In this document: positions 22,723 through 36,630 of the stretch, one piece after another
Numbering within the stretch: position 1 is the first letter of the stretch
Layout: each line of letters starts with the position of its first letter
DNA from: Lonicera japonica
Taxonomy: Eukaryota > Streptophyta > Magnoliopsida > Dipsacales > Caprifoliaceae
Assembly: GCA_021464415.1 (NCBI GenBank)
Contig: CM038467.1
Coordinates: 67,461,159-67,525,158, forward strand
Reading direction: 5' to 3'
Length of the DNA stretch: 64,000 nt
The notes under the pieces: model-generated
Told to the model about the DNA's origin: nothing
Databases searched by the model: none
What the model saw: the letters and a program-made list of their open reading frames with translations, nothing else
Translations under genes and position numbers: made by a program

Positions 22723-24289
22723 CACTACACCAAAATAAGCGAATTGTCACGGTTTTAAACCGTGACAAATGTCCCTTGTCACGGTTTAAATCCGTGACAA
22801 AAATAGCGGTGACAAACCATGTTGATCACGATTCAAAACCGTGACAAATATCTATTGTCACGGTTTTATAAGGGGATATAGGACACGATAAATAGATGAC
22901 ATCGTCTCGGTTTGAGACCGAAACAACATTGTATCCTTTGTCACGGTTTATATATATATATATTATTTGAATATATACTTGCACGTTCATTCCTTTGTTT
23001 TTTTCTTTTTTTTATAATAGATTAAAATATATGATAATGTATACATATAAAAACCATCAAAGGACATTTACACTATGTTCAGTACTAATGAACAAATAGT
23101 AAAAAATGGAGGTATTATTTAAAGACTACAAATCAACAGCTGAGCAGCAATACTAACGAACAAGAAGCAAAAATCAACAATATGCAACAATGAACAAGCA
23201 GCAATATACTTACTCAAAACAAAAAAAGAAAAAGAAAATACAAACAGCAATATATACTTACCAAAATCAAAATACTCTTTTCACTTCGTAAGATTAGGGC
23301 TCAAATTAATTCAGATTAAGGTTCAGACTAGGGCTCCAATCGCAGCAATACTTTCTTCGCGTCACGAGATTAGGTTTCTCTTTCTTTCTCAGATCAAGGC
23401 TCTATATTATGTAATCATGAAGACAAAATGTTAAAATTGCAACAAATTACTACTCACTGGCTAAACAACCAAACCCTAATTTCATAATTAGTAATCACGG
23501 CCCTAATTTCAACAAAAACACCACCGAACATAAATTAACAAAGCCTGGGTCACCAATACAGTAAATTAAGACCAAATCTCAGTTTAGAAAAAAGTGGAAG
23601 GAAATAAAAAACCTGATTGGCGGCCACAAACAAATATCCTTGACGAGCTAAATCACCACTACTACATCTATTTAGAACTTCAGGGAAATTTTGGTTAGAA
23701 CCCGGCCATCAAACCAATGCTCTTATTACAGTTCATAAAAGAAAATTTGGGGGAAAATTTTAGCAAGTAGAGAGATTGACAGAGAAAAAGGGAGTGTGAT
23801 TTGTTAATAAGTAATTTTTGGGGGGGAATTTTGGGCGAGAAGAAAGCTTTAGACTGGGAGAGAAAGAGGAAGTGAGATTTGTTGCCGAGTGGAGAGCTTG
23901 AAATGAGAGGGGGGGAGAGAGAAAGAGAAAGCGAGCTTGTGAAAAATTAGGTTTCTCTTTCTTCACTTTCATTTGATTTGGGGGAAAGAAAGAAGAGGGA
24001 ATAGAGTGACGTTCATAATTTTTAGGGAAAATAGAAGTGGGAGAACTCCCGCTTGAAAGAGTAACATTTTATTTACACCTTGTTTCGGTTTAAAAATGAG
24101 ATATCCCTTTATCACCGGTTGTCACGGTTCAAAACCGTGATATTTTGGCTACATAAGAGTTTTTTAAGTTATTTTCGTAACTATTTTCCTTTGTGTCGGT
24201 TTACATCCGAGTCAACACGTTGTCACAGACTTAAACCCTGACAAAGGCTCCGAGAATTTTAGTGAGATTTTAGCCATTTTGGTGTAGTG
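22723..24289. mobile_element. Non-autonomous CACTA element (CACTA-B)
   Basis: It starts CACTACACCAAAAT (22723) and ends ATTTTGGTGTAGTG (24289), a perfect 14-bp inverted terminus. Subterminal repeats of the type TTGTCACGGTTTAAA/TTTAAACCGTGACAA occur at both ends and are strongly palindromic. The 1.57-kb interior has no transposase. A pyrimidine-rich, AGATTAGGTTTCTCTTTCTTT-containing segment near 23360 and 23940 resembles captured leader sequence. The 3-bp flanks (AAT and CAA) do not match, so the TSD has decayed or was lost. It is nested in the array of another CACTA-like element. Confidence 0.88.
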
Positions 24290-24454
24290 CAAATATAGTA
24301 ATTTTTATGATAGCCAATGGCAGTCACAAATAATTAAATCTATAATTATTTGCCCATTGTGATCGCCATTGGTGGTCACAAGGTTTTTGATTGCCAATGG
24401 CAGTCACAAATTCCACGAGAACAAAAGTCACAAATCCCAATTTTTGGTGTAGCG
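24290..24454. repeat. CACTA-like subterminal repeats and decayed terminus
   Basis: Repeats of GCCAATGGCAGTCACAA lead to TTTTTGGTGTAGCG at 24454, one base from the standard TTTTTGGTGTAGTG end. The following bases ACC could be the target duplication: the paralogous site at 10125 reads TTACCTTTGT without an insertion. Confidence 0.65.
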
Positions 24455-24740
24455 ACCTTTGTGATAAGTTATGGTATACTTTTGAGAAGAGTGCTTCAGA
24501 GGAGTATGTCCACGCTTATTTTCTTTGCACACACATCATCTAATTTTAAATGAAAAAATAGGACAAAGAGAAATGTTACCTTTACTTAATAATTAAAAAG
24601 ATCTGGGTTCAAACCATAAGACTTACATTTTTAATAAAAATAATCATGATAGAGACAAAATTGAAAATCAATTAATTTAGTTTCATAATTACCCTTAAAA
24701 GATAGAGAGGAGGGTTTGCTTTATATATTAACTTTTGTTT
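24455..24740. repeat. Direct repeat of 10125-10409
   Basis: Near-identical to the DNA at 10125-10409, including GAGAAGAGTGCTTCA and GATAGAGAGGAGGGTTTGC. It is the left flank of the Gypsy element. Confidence 0.85.
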
Positions 24741-24745
24741 ATTAT

Positions 24746-25627
24746 CGTTGGTGTGAAAATTTAGAACAAGTCTATTTCAAACCACACAGTCAAATGATTT
24801 AGTAATTATTGAAATACTCGTGGTGAGTGACACAGTAATAATAACTGGATGAAGAGAATGAAATAAGAATACATAAAGGAGGTTCACCCTTTATGAGTAT
24901 ATGGGTTAGTCCTCCTCTTATAAATAGAGCTAGGAGTTCGGGGCTACTTTGTATTGCAATAAATGAGTTTTGATTACAAACAAACGCTGTCTCTTTGGCT
25001 ATTTTACTCTCATAATATAATAGTTGGGAGTTCTGTGTCACTAAAAGCCTAAATGCCTTTGGCCTAGGAGCTCTGTTGCTGCATTTTAGACCTTTGTATT
25101 TCCTTTCTCACTTTAATTCTATTTTCTTGCCTTGCATCTCTGTAGAAGCTTGGTGGTTGAGGGAAGTAAATGCTTATTTATATGTGTACCATATAAGAAG
25201 ATGTCCAATAAGTATGGAGCAGTTGGCTTCCAATCACTCTCCCATCATTTCAGCATGCTTGATTTGATCACCTTGCGTCTCCTTTTAATCCGAAACATTA
25301 AATGTAATTGGTATGAATTTTAATGCAATTGAGGGAGGTTTTGCGTCTCCTATGGGTCGATTGTGGTCTTGCGTGACTTTTTTAACCACTATATCATAGC
25401 AGTTAGATGCCGTTGGCTCCATCCCTGTAGGAGAGCTCTGGAGGTTAGGCCCTGGTGGTTTGTGGCCTCATGCCTAAATTAAATATCACCCTAACATCTT
25501 CACGAGCTCAATTAGACACGTGGCCCTGGGATCCAGACCTCCTTGCTACAATTTCAAACGTCAGTAAAAGTAGCCACCTGTGCTCCTGTGATTGGTCCAG
25601 AGGTAGAGTGACTATTTTTCCCCATCA
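24746..25627 (-). repeat. Gypsy 3' LTR
   Basis: Matches 34277-35152 through stretches such as AATAATAACTGGATGAA and TATATGGGTTAG. On the plus strand it starts CGTTGG (a changed TGTTGG) and ends CCCCATCA. Confidence 0.88.
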
Positions 25628-26235
25628 ATTGCTCCTTATCTTCAGCGTTCAGCTCATAAGAGCTAGCTAAGGACGACAAACTTTAATCCCAAAGACTAGG
25701 GCTGTTCTTGAGCTGTGTTAGAGGTTCCTGGGGTGTGAATGATGACGTGAGAGTTAAAGCTACGTCAGTATTAATTTCATGCTTCTTGGGGTGGAATGAA
25801 TGTCTTAGAAATTTCAACCCCATACGTACTTCTAATTTGCGTTTAGAGTTCTTTCAAAGGGTTGCCGCCTTTATTGGGTAATGTGCCCATTAGATGCCAT
25901 GTCGTTGGGAGAGGCACGAATATGCAATTGACTTGATAAGAGGCAGTTTTCATAGTTAAGGGGACAGTTGGCTTCCTTTAAAATTCTTATAAAATCTTTT
26001 TTTACCTTCGAGAAAATTCTTCATTTTTTATTTTCCTTTCTCTGCTCCTAGGTCTTTCAAAACATTGAGCACAGAGCATAAAAACCTTTTGAGCTTTCAT
26101 CTTCCTAATACCCCTGGCTTTCATAGGTTCTTTAGGAAACATTTATAGGTGATTCGAGAGCATTCCACTACCCGTTCTTCTTGAGGGAGCCCAGTATTTT
26201 GCACCCTAACCTCCCTTTATTCAATAGTGAGACTC

Positions 26236-26700
26236 ATGGCCCACTTTACCAACCAGGGTCAAAACTTGGAGATTCGTCCTAACACCGAGGCAAGTTCCTC
26301 CGTGGGAGCTGCGCGCCCCAAACCATTTTTCACTGGTCAGAATCATTGATATACTTGATAGTGAGGGGCTATAACCACCATCAGCCTTCCATCATCCGTT
26401 AAGGGTTCTGATACAGGTGTCAAGGTATAGTCCGAGTACATCAGTTCTTTGGATGTTATCAACATCTCTTCCACCTTCTCCCCTAGAGTGGTCTGTTTCT
26501 ATGAGGTTGCCTTTGAGGATGGACTTAGGTTCCCCATGGATGACCACGCGAAGGAACTTTTAGTTTCATTAGACCTCCCCCTACACAAATACACCCAAAC
26601 ATATGGGGCGGTTTTGATTTTTAAGGCTATATAAGTAGGGAGCCATGAATCACTATAGAGGAATTCATCACCCTATTCCAGCCTAAGGATAGTGGTGGAA
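26236..26700 (+). pseudogene. Antisense ORF (aORF) of Tat-type Gypsy element
   Basis: This frame runs opposite to gag-pol and close to the 3' LTR. It starts MAHFTNQGQNLEIRPNTE and, after stops, contains RVVCFYEVAFEDGLRFPMDD and LPLHKYTQTYGAVLIF. This resembles the aORF protein of Tat/Ogre retrotransposons (consensus around a Phe-Tyr-Glu, Gly-Leu-Arg-Leu-Pro motif followed by Pro-x-Gln-x-His-Pro-Asn), whose role is unknown. Several in-frame stops make it non-functional. Assignment is from remembered family resemblance and its position, so it is moderate. Confidence 0.6.
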
Positions 26701-26759
26701 GAAACAAGGAGGTTCTGAGATGCCCGACCAAGTTAATCAAGGCTTGTATCTTCTAGGGA

Positions 26760-27920
26760 TTAGTTTATATTCTCATTTGCATCACCATGAATCCCAGAAA
26801 CTTTGAGACTCTTGAGGTCTGCAACGTGTTTAGACGCTTTGAGACTCTTGAACAACATGTCATCGACGTAGACCTCCATATCCATACCCATTTCGTCTTT
26901 AAATAGGGCATTCATGACCCTTTGGTAGGTCCTGCGATCCTCATACCAAAGGCATGGCTTCATAATAGTATGCCCCTTAATTGATGACGAATAAGGTCTT
27001 CTCATCATCCTCTAGCGCCATTCTTACCTGGTTGTAACCAAAACATGCGTCCATGAAGCTTAACATTTCATGGCCGGTGGTGGCATCTACGAGCTAGTAA
27101 ATCTTTGGAATAGGAAAATTGTCTTTGGGACAGGCCTTGTTGAGGTCCTTGAAGTGCACACACATTCGCCACTTTCCACTATGTTTTTTCACAAGCACCA
27201 CATTGGATGACCATTTCGGATATTGAACTTCCCGGATAAATCCAACTTGGAGGAGCTTCTGTACCTCTTATTTGGTGGCCAAGTTTCTCTCTACCGCAAA
27301 GCTGATTTTCTTTTGCCTCACGAGTTTGAAAGCGGGTTCAACGTTGAGCCTATGTATTATAACTTCTGGATTCAGTCCCTTCATGTCGTCATGGGACCAT
27401 GCAAAGACATCGACATTTACCTTTAGGCATTGGGCAAGCTCCTCCCTACTTTCTGAGTTGAGTTAGTTGCTGATCCTGAGCTCCATCTCAAATTATGAGG
27501 GGTCCAAGAACAAATCTTCCAAATCCTCAATTGGTTTTCCTTGAAGCTTTTTTTCTTCATCTCGGGGGTTCTAAAGTACCAACAGCTAGTTTTTAGAGCC
27601 GGCAGGTTCTTTCGTGGCAGTGGGCTCATGGAGAGCTGCAGCCTCGAGCTCTAGTGTGGCAAAATCAGTATATTTTAACTATTTCAAAGCTCCGAAATTG
27701 TAGTACCTAGCTTCCACTTGGTTACCTCCGATCTCCCTAACACCATGGGAGGCCGGGAACCTTTTGGTTAAGTTATAAGTGGAGACGGCAGATCTAATTT
27801 CATTAAGGGTGCCTCTTCCCAATATGGCATTGTAGTGGGGAGCTTTATCAAGAATTAAGAACTATGCCATGGTGGTGACCTGTTCTAGGGCTATTCGAAA
27901 AGTAACTAAAATTTTTATAG
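26760..27920 (-). pseudogene. Gypsy protease C-terminus and reverse transcriptase remnant
   Basis: On the minus strand, translation in changing frames gives the protease tail APHYNAILGRGTLNEI followed by STYNLTKRFP, then the reverse transcriptase with WRMCVHFKDLNKACPKDNFP, a degraded YNQVRMALEDDEKT, a YQRVMNALFKDEMG segment and the active-site EVYVDDML (about 26860-26875). These are Ty3/gypsy signatures. Multiple stops and frameshifts are visible. RNase H and integrase do not follow; the frame decays at about 26760, next to the antisense ORF. Confidence 0.88.
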
Positions 27921-27928
27921 TTCCCAAG

Positions 27929-29958
<2,030 letters not shown>

Positions 29959-29963
29959 CCAAG

Positions 29964-30660
29964 GATTTAGTATTATCTCCAGTGAAGGTGATTTTTGTAG
30001 CTTCATACTTCTCCATTTTGGCTGTTCTGAAACTGAAGAAATCTACCTTCGAGCTGGGAGACTGAGCTTGCTTGATGTGGGATTTCCTGGACCTGTTGCT
30101 ATTTCTATAGAACGAGGATCCTCCCTCAATCATAAAGATTTCATTGGCATGGTCCCTTCTTTTGGCCTTTAGGGGAGCATCATTCTTCTTGTCAACATAC
30201 TGCCATAATTGACCTCTTTGGATGAGCTTTTCAATCTCTTCCTTTAGTTTCCAACAATCGTCCGTCTGGTGGCCGTGATCCTTGTGAAACCTACAGTACT
30301 ACGAGGTGTCCCTACTCTTTTCCGAGGTCTTCATCTTTTTGGGTCCAAGGAGCTGCCCTAGGTCTAGTTGGTCATAGACCTCGTCCAGCAGAGCTGTTAA
30401 TGGGGGTAAATTATTGCCGAGGTTTGCCTTCCATTGAGTTGGGATTGTACCCATTCTTCTTTCCCTTCTTGCTCCCCTTTTCTTTACCGCTAGGAGGGTT
30501 ATGTTCCCATTGACACTTAAAGGAACGCAAGAGAGCTAATAGGCCTGACAGGTTATAGCCTAGAGGGTTTCCTTTACGCTGATATGTTTATTGACCTTGT
30601 TCAAGAGCTCGGATATGGTTTTAGGGGCCATCCTGGCTAATGTCATCAACCAGTAAGAAG
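29964..30660 (-). pseudogene. Gypsy gag C-terminal region
   Basis: The minus strand encodes a degraded [20 protein letters not shown], the characteristic gag zinc-knuckle-like motif of Tat/Ogre-type elements, followed by [15 protein letters not shown] and the linker toward [11 protein letters not shown]. Stops and frame changes are present. It is cut on its N-terminal side by the 30667-33192 insertion and on its C-terminal side by the 27929-29958 insertion. Confidence 0.85.
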
Positions 30661-30666
30661 AGCTGA

Positions 30667-33192
30667 TGACTACACTTAGAAACACATAATATGTACACCC
30701 AAGTGCAGGCGGTCAGTTTATAGTGTATACTTGAAAGTGAAAGGTTGATCTACAGGGAAGGAATGGAATTATATTATTCTAGTTAGACTTTCAACATGGG
30801 GAAAGGATAAAAGAAATAAAAGATTAAAGAAATTATAGAATAGGAAATAATGAAATAGGAAATACAATCCTAAACTAAAAGTAACTATAAACTAAGGATA
30901 AATGTGGAAGAAAATTAAAGTAAATGTGACTGAATAAGGGAAAAGCGTTGGGGGATCTGTAGCTATGACATATTGGCGGTTCAAAATAAAATTGTAGACA
31001 TGGATTTCTACTAAAAATAAACGTCCTTTAACTTATCAATTATCAACTCTTAGAGTTCACGAGCATATTATAAGAAGTGCATGACAAGACTCATATAAGC
31101 TGCATTTAACTCTGAGTTTTGATAATGAAACTCGTGATTTTCACAAAAGTCGGTTATCAATTACTAATGCTAATGCGTGACAAAAACAAACTATATCTAA
31201 CCAATTTTAGTTAATATCAAAAGTTTAACTAATGTTTAAGATTTAATTATGCATATGTAAGACATACGTCAAAACCTTTCTTAAACATTTGTTAAAAGCC
31301 AAAAATGGCACTGTTTCAGTACCTGTTTTGGATTGATACAAAAATAGCTCTTAAATCTCCTAAATTACTTGGAAAACTAACTCAATTAAATACGGGATAA
31401 AGACGATCATTTATTCAGCATTGTCACTGTTTTAGTGCAAAAAATCATAATTTAGGGTTTTTCGGGTCCTTTGTCGAATAGTTGAACAATAATTTTAAAG
31501 ATTCATGTTTTTAATGCATAAAAGTTTATACTTATGTCTAGACTTATTAAATGACTTATAACCTATGAGAAATTCAAGCCACGGTCATATTTGAAAAACA
31601 ATTACACAATAATTTATCATGCTTTCATCTCGGACCCCTAATTATGCATTTACACTAACATTATGATGAAAAATAAGAAAAACATGATCAAATCATACAC
31701 AAACTACCAAAACATATCTCTGAAATGTGACAAGCAACTACAAAAAATTTCAAAGCAATCAAAAAACAATAATACGTGTTAAAGAAAAATCACAGGTTGA
31801 ATAATTTTTTAAACTGTGCAATCTTCCAGCAACACAAAAAGCCTACTGACTTCTGGAAATCTTGGGATTTTAATCTACAAGTCAATAGGTTTTTGTAAAA
31901 AATTAAAATATGTTCGTTTTGATATGTGGATCATTAAAAATGGATAAGAAATGAAAAGGTTACGATCAATTTAAAAAAACATGAATTCTAGGGTTCTTCA
32001 CGGGATTCAAGCAATAAAAATCCAAATTTAAGCATGAATTTCAATAAGTAATCACATTCAAACATATAATTAAGTAATAATATAAGCATTAATGATCATT
32101 AATTGCAATCAATTAAGAAAAAGATTGAAAGAAAACTTACGGTTACATTAAATATTAAAAAATGTAATGCCAATTGGATTGCACTCAAATTGAAAGAGGA
32201 ATATTATGTTGTATTAATTAACTCTGTCTTCCATACAACCAAAAATAAAATTGAAAACTCCCAAGGATTATCTCTCTCAAACTCTTTGATACTGTGTGAA
32301 TGATAATGTCGACTCCCCCAAAAGCCAAAAAAAACAAAACCTAATAATCATCGATCGTTTCAAAATTTGAAAACTTAACTAATTTCATAATTAATTTAAA
32401 ATAAAAATAATCCAAAAGCAAAAAATAGCTTTTATTATATATCTAGTTGTTGGCTTAGGAGGCTGAATCTTTCGAGTCAAGTTCGGGTCAAAAACGGGCG
32501 GAAACGGAGCATAAACTGATTGGGCATCGGATTTGAACACTGATATGAGCATAAGTAAGAGCTTGTCACTTGCCATCTAAGCTAAGGACCCCTTTTAGTT
32601 AATACTTGCACCATGACTTCGTGTTTTTTCGCGCTCAAATACGATCCTCAGATGCACTGATCGTATTCATGTCATAACTTTGTGCTCCAAACTCCAATTG
32701 ATGTAAGGTTTTTTTTCCTACGCATAGCTAACTCGGAGCTTTACAATTTATATTTTTGGAATTTTGTTCAAATTCTATGCAGATAAATATCAGAATTGGC
32801 TAGAACATAGGCATTGGGTGCGGTGAATCTCTTCTTTATTCGAAATTTTTCGATTTGATTCAAATGACTTTTTATTCGCTTTGGATTGCTCTATTGGCTT
32901 TTATTAGTCTCTTTCATCCACTCCTTTATACTTGAGCTTGGGAATTGCTTCCGGTTAACTTCTTGAACTCAATTTAGTTTCGAATTTGACCGACAATGAC
33001 TAATTTCGGCGGAATTTGCTTTTGAATTTGTTCTTGTTCATTTTTAACCTATAAAAAAGGTTGTAAATGCTCTAAAAACAAATATACTATCCTATTTAAT
33101 GATTAAAACTAAAATTTTAGATAATTAGAATTAAATTCATGCATATTAAGCCATCTAAATATGTATAAAAATGCAATATTTTGGCTTAATCA
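30667..33192. mobile_element. LTR-type insertion of 2.5 kb in Gypsy gag
   Basis: The insert begins TGACTACAC, ends GGCTTAATCA, and is flanked by GCTGA at 30662-30666 and 33193-33197. It contains GTACACCCAAGTGCAGGCGG and a nearby GGTTGATCTACAGGGAAGG motif that recur in plant LTR elements. No coding domain was recognised. A solo LTR or a very large non-coding retrotransposon is likely. Confidence 0.65.
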
Positions 33193-33197
33193 GCTGA

Positions 33198-34093
33198 CTT
33201 CTTACATGAATGCAGCCATGCGACCCCTTCATTAATCAACAAACTTTCTTGGTTGAGGCGACAGGCATGGTCTTTTAGACTTTTAATCGACCTCTACTTG
33301 ATAGTAAAGAAGTAAGTGGAAGGCTTTTGACTGCTTACGTGTCCCTAGGAAATGAGATATAAACTTGGTGCTAAGTTCTTGTTAGCTCTGAACAACCTAA
33401 GGGGACTATTACACCATATTCTAGCTACCCCCTTGAGGGGTGTGACAAATTCTCTACATATGGTGCCATCAAGAACATTTTGGAGCCCAATCATGTTCCT
33501 ATACTATTGCCAGTGGTCCACAGGGTCCGTTGAGTCATCGTACAACTCCAAGGTTAGGAGTTTGAACTTTTTCGGGACTGGGCAGGTCTGAATGTGTTAT
33601 GGAAATAGGGACTCATAATCCTTTACCAGAGTTGCCGCCGAGCTTCCTCTGGAATAACCAATCGTTTTCAGCATTTTGACTAGTTGGACCTTCATATCTG
33701 ACCTGAGCCTCGTCTCTATTTCTTTAGCAAACCCTTTGTTGGATATTATGTTGAATACGGACTGTAGAGGTCTTACGTTTTCTTCTTGAGCTGGAAGGAG
33801 GGGAGGTCGGCCTCCTCATTCCCTACTTTGATGTCGTGTAGTTTTTCCCAAGTGCCCTTGACGAACGACATTTACTTGAGGGTTTCTCGAGGAAGAGGGG
33901 GAGGTCTGATCGAGGTCTCATGTCTTGCACTGGTTTGATCAACTTTCGTCCCAATGTTCCTGTTACAACTCTTCCTAGATCCCCTGTGGCGATTCCCTAA
34001 CATATGGATGACTGGGACTCGTACGGTGACTGGAGGAGTAAATGCAGACGCAGAGGCCGAAGCTGGCCTATTTTTCGTGTTAAGTTGAGGCAT
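33198..34093 (-). pseudogene. Gypsy gag N-terminal region
   Basis: On the minus strand a start at 34093 reads MPQLNTKNRPASASASAF. Further on, a retrotransposon gag domain is recognisable (YDDSTDPVDHWQ, LDGTICRTFVTPLKGVAR) with stops and a frameshift. It is interrupted at 33198 by the 2.5-kb insertion and resumes at 30660. Confidence 0.82.
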
Positions 34094-34276
34094 CTCTTTC
34101 TAAGCTATGAGCCTCTTAATTTGGACATGGAGGGTAGCTCGTTGTGCGATTAGTCCCATTAAAGGGTCGAACTAGGTATGTTCTAAAGAGGACATGATGA
34201 ACTCTGGGTTTTTTTAGCTTTTTTAAAAGGGCGTGACTCTCAAGAGAATATGTCTTTCCCACGGGCGGCACCAAAC

Positions 34277-35152
34277 TGTTGGCGTGACAATTTAGAACAT
34301 TTCTACTAGAACATGTCTACTTCCAACCACACAGTAAAATGATTAGGTAATGATTAAAATACTCATGGTGAATGGCACACTAATAATAACTGGATGAAAA
34401 GAATGAGACAGGATTATATAAAGGAGGTTTACCCTTTATTAGTATATGGGTTAGACCTCCCCTTGTAGAAAGAGCTAGAAGCTCGGGGCTACTTTGTATT
34501 ACGATGAATGAGTTCCGATTACAAGCAGATGTTGTCTCTCTGGCTATTATTCTCATAATACAATAGTTGGAGGAATTATGTGTCACTCAAAACCTAAATG
34601 CCTTTGGCTCAGGAGCTTTGTATAGGCACTTCAGACGTCTATCTTTCCTTTCTCTCTCTAATTCTATTTTCATTCCACCTTGTGTCTCTGTAAAGCTTGA
34701 TAGTTGAGGGAAGTAAATGATTCCTTATATATGTACCATAAAAGAAGATGTCTAGCAGCCATAGCAATTGGCATCAACCCACTCTCCCATCATTTTAGCA
34801 TGCTTGATTTGATCACCTTGCTTCTCCCCTTAATCTGGAGCATTAAATGCAGTTGAGGGAGGTTATGCATCTCCTACAGGGCCAGTAGTGGTTGCCCATG
34901 CCTTTTTCAACTCCTCTATCAGAGCAATTGGATGCCATTGGCTCCAATCCTTTGGGAGAGTTCTGGAGGTCGGGCAATGATTTGTGGCTTTGTGCATAAA
35001 TTAAATATCACGCTAACATCTCCACGAGCTCAATTGGACATGTGGCCAGCCTTGGATCCAAACCTCCTGGCTATGCTTTCAAACGTCAGTAAAGATAGCC
35101 ACATGTGCTCCTGTGATTGGTCTAGAGATAGGGTGTCTATTTTCCCCCATCA
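34277..35152 (-). repeat. Gypsy 5' LTR
   Basis: Starts TGTTGG and ends CCCCCATCA on the plus strand; pairs with 24746-25627. It is followed by the TSD ATTAC at 35153-35157. Confidence 0.88.
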
Positions 35153-35157
35153 ATTAC

Positions 35158-36540
35158 AATGGGCCAAAGTCTTCTTTTAAAAAATATATAGAAAAGTATA
35201 TATTAGGTTTAATGAGTTATATTGAGATAATTATGCGGTAACATAACTACGCATTAAACTTGTTTGGCTTTTGGAATTAGGACCGAACACTAATTTATAA
35301 TCTTTTAAGGACTTGAGTTATAAAAAATCCCAAAAAGCCACAATTTCATTTCAAAGAAATATTTATTAAAACAAACAGAAATTTATTCAAAGATCAAGAT
35401 TGATAGCAAAATTAGATGAACTTAATTGGTTAGATGGTTATGATAAGATATTTTCACCAATGATTTTGTAATATGTTGGCATCCTTCTTGTCCATGTAAT
35501 AAGGATATCTAGGGATCGATCCACATTGACTTAGTTATTGGAGTAGTTGTTTATCCACTCATGTGGTTGTTGTGTGTCCACTCTTTGTGAAATGGTAATT
35601 ATAATTTCGTTATAAAAATTAGTGCTTTGTATAAAAAAATGACTATGATTTTATTAATATAACCACACATTGTTTTTCGTGCATTGATTTGATTCTTACC
35701 ATAGATCCTGAAACTCATATTGCAAATAATAAAAAATCTAGACACTCAAACTATAGCAGTCAGATGATTATCACCACAAGCAATGCTCCAATGCCTTGAC
35801 TACCACTGGTTCAAGCTCTGGAGTTGACTGAGAACTCCTTAGGTCGATTCCCAGTAACATCAAAACAATTGTGGCCAACAACAAGCTTAGATTCGTGAGT
35901 GGGGAGTAGTCGAGGTGTACGCAAGTTGACTTATACTTCTCATGGCATTGAAAAAATAGTCAGATGATTATTTCAAAATAGATCAAATATCTCTTCACGA
36001 ACCTGTTTCGAATAGTACAAGGCAACTTATGAAAATAAGGCAAAAGAAATTACACTAAACAAAGGACCAACTTCCTTATGTGTATTGTATGTATTCGGGC
36101 AGAGGAAAAAATTATCCACATTCGTTAGGACCCAACACGAACCAACTCTATTATATACGGAAAATAAAATCAATTTAGTTTGATTAAGTTATAAAATACA
36201 ATGATAATTCTTCTATAGCCAAACAACTGTATATGGTCAAAACACTTGCTATACCTGTCAGAACACAATTTATATCCGCCTTTAACAAATTATAAACTGA
36301 ATTCAATAAATCATAATGAGGATCCAACCTCATTTTTCATCGATTAAAACATGCATCCAATAAGAAGAATTATTTTTAACACAAAGACACCAAATTTGTA
36401 GAATCTAATTTGCATGAATACATATAAATTAAAGGAATCAGTCACATATAGTCTCTCGCAGATTCGAGTGGGTACCTCTCCCAACCGGATAACCCACGTT
36501 ACTTGCCCATTATTTTATTTTATTCTTTGCGAACTTTGAA
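35158..36540. other. Intergenic DNA with a third copy of the duplicated flank
   Basis: The part at about 35200-35640 matches 6780-7160 and 45950-46190 (CACAATTTCATTTCAAA, ATCCACATTGACTTAGTTATTG-like). The rest shows no gene. It lies 3' of the TNL gene. Confidence 0.6.
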
Positions 36541-36562
36541 TTAAGCGTCCAAAATTTTGATT

Positions 36563-36630
36563 TTATCCACATAATGCATTATCTCTTCCAAGGAGAAGAG
36601 GCTTCCTTCTGTCCACCTCAATAAAATCAT
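36563..36630 (-). CDS. TNL exon 6: short terminal exon (tentative)
   Basis: An acceptor ATACTTGCAG precedes 36630. In the phase required by exon 5 it reads DFIEVDRRKPLLLGRDNALC-G then TAA (36565-36563). Another frame is also open (to TAA at 36541), so the phase rests on the exon 5 donor choice. cDNA would decide. Confidence 0.45.

Noticed and set aside
25076..25670. Plus-strand frames at 25.1-25.7 kb
   Set aside because: They lie within the Gypsy LTR, and similar frames recur in the other LTR at 34.9-35.2 kb.
36541..36630. Alternative reading of the last TNL exon starting ATG ATT TTA
   Set aside because: It is open to TAA at 36541 but does not fit the phase of the preferred exon 5 donor; kept only as an alternative until cDNA is available.
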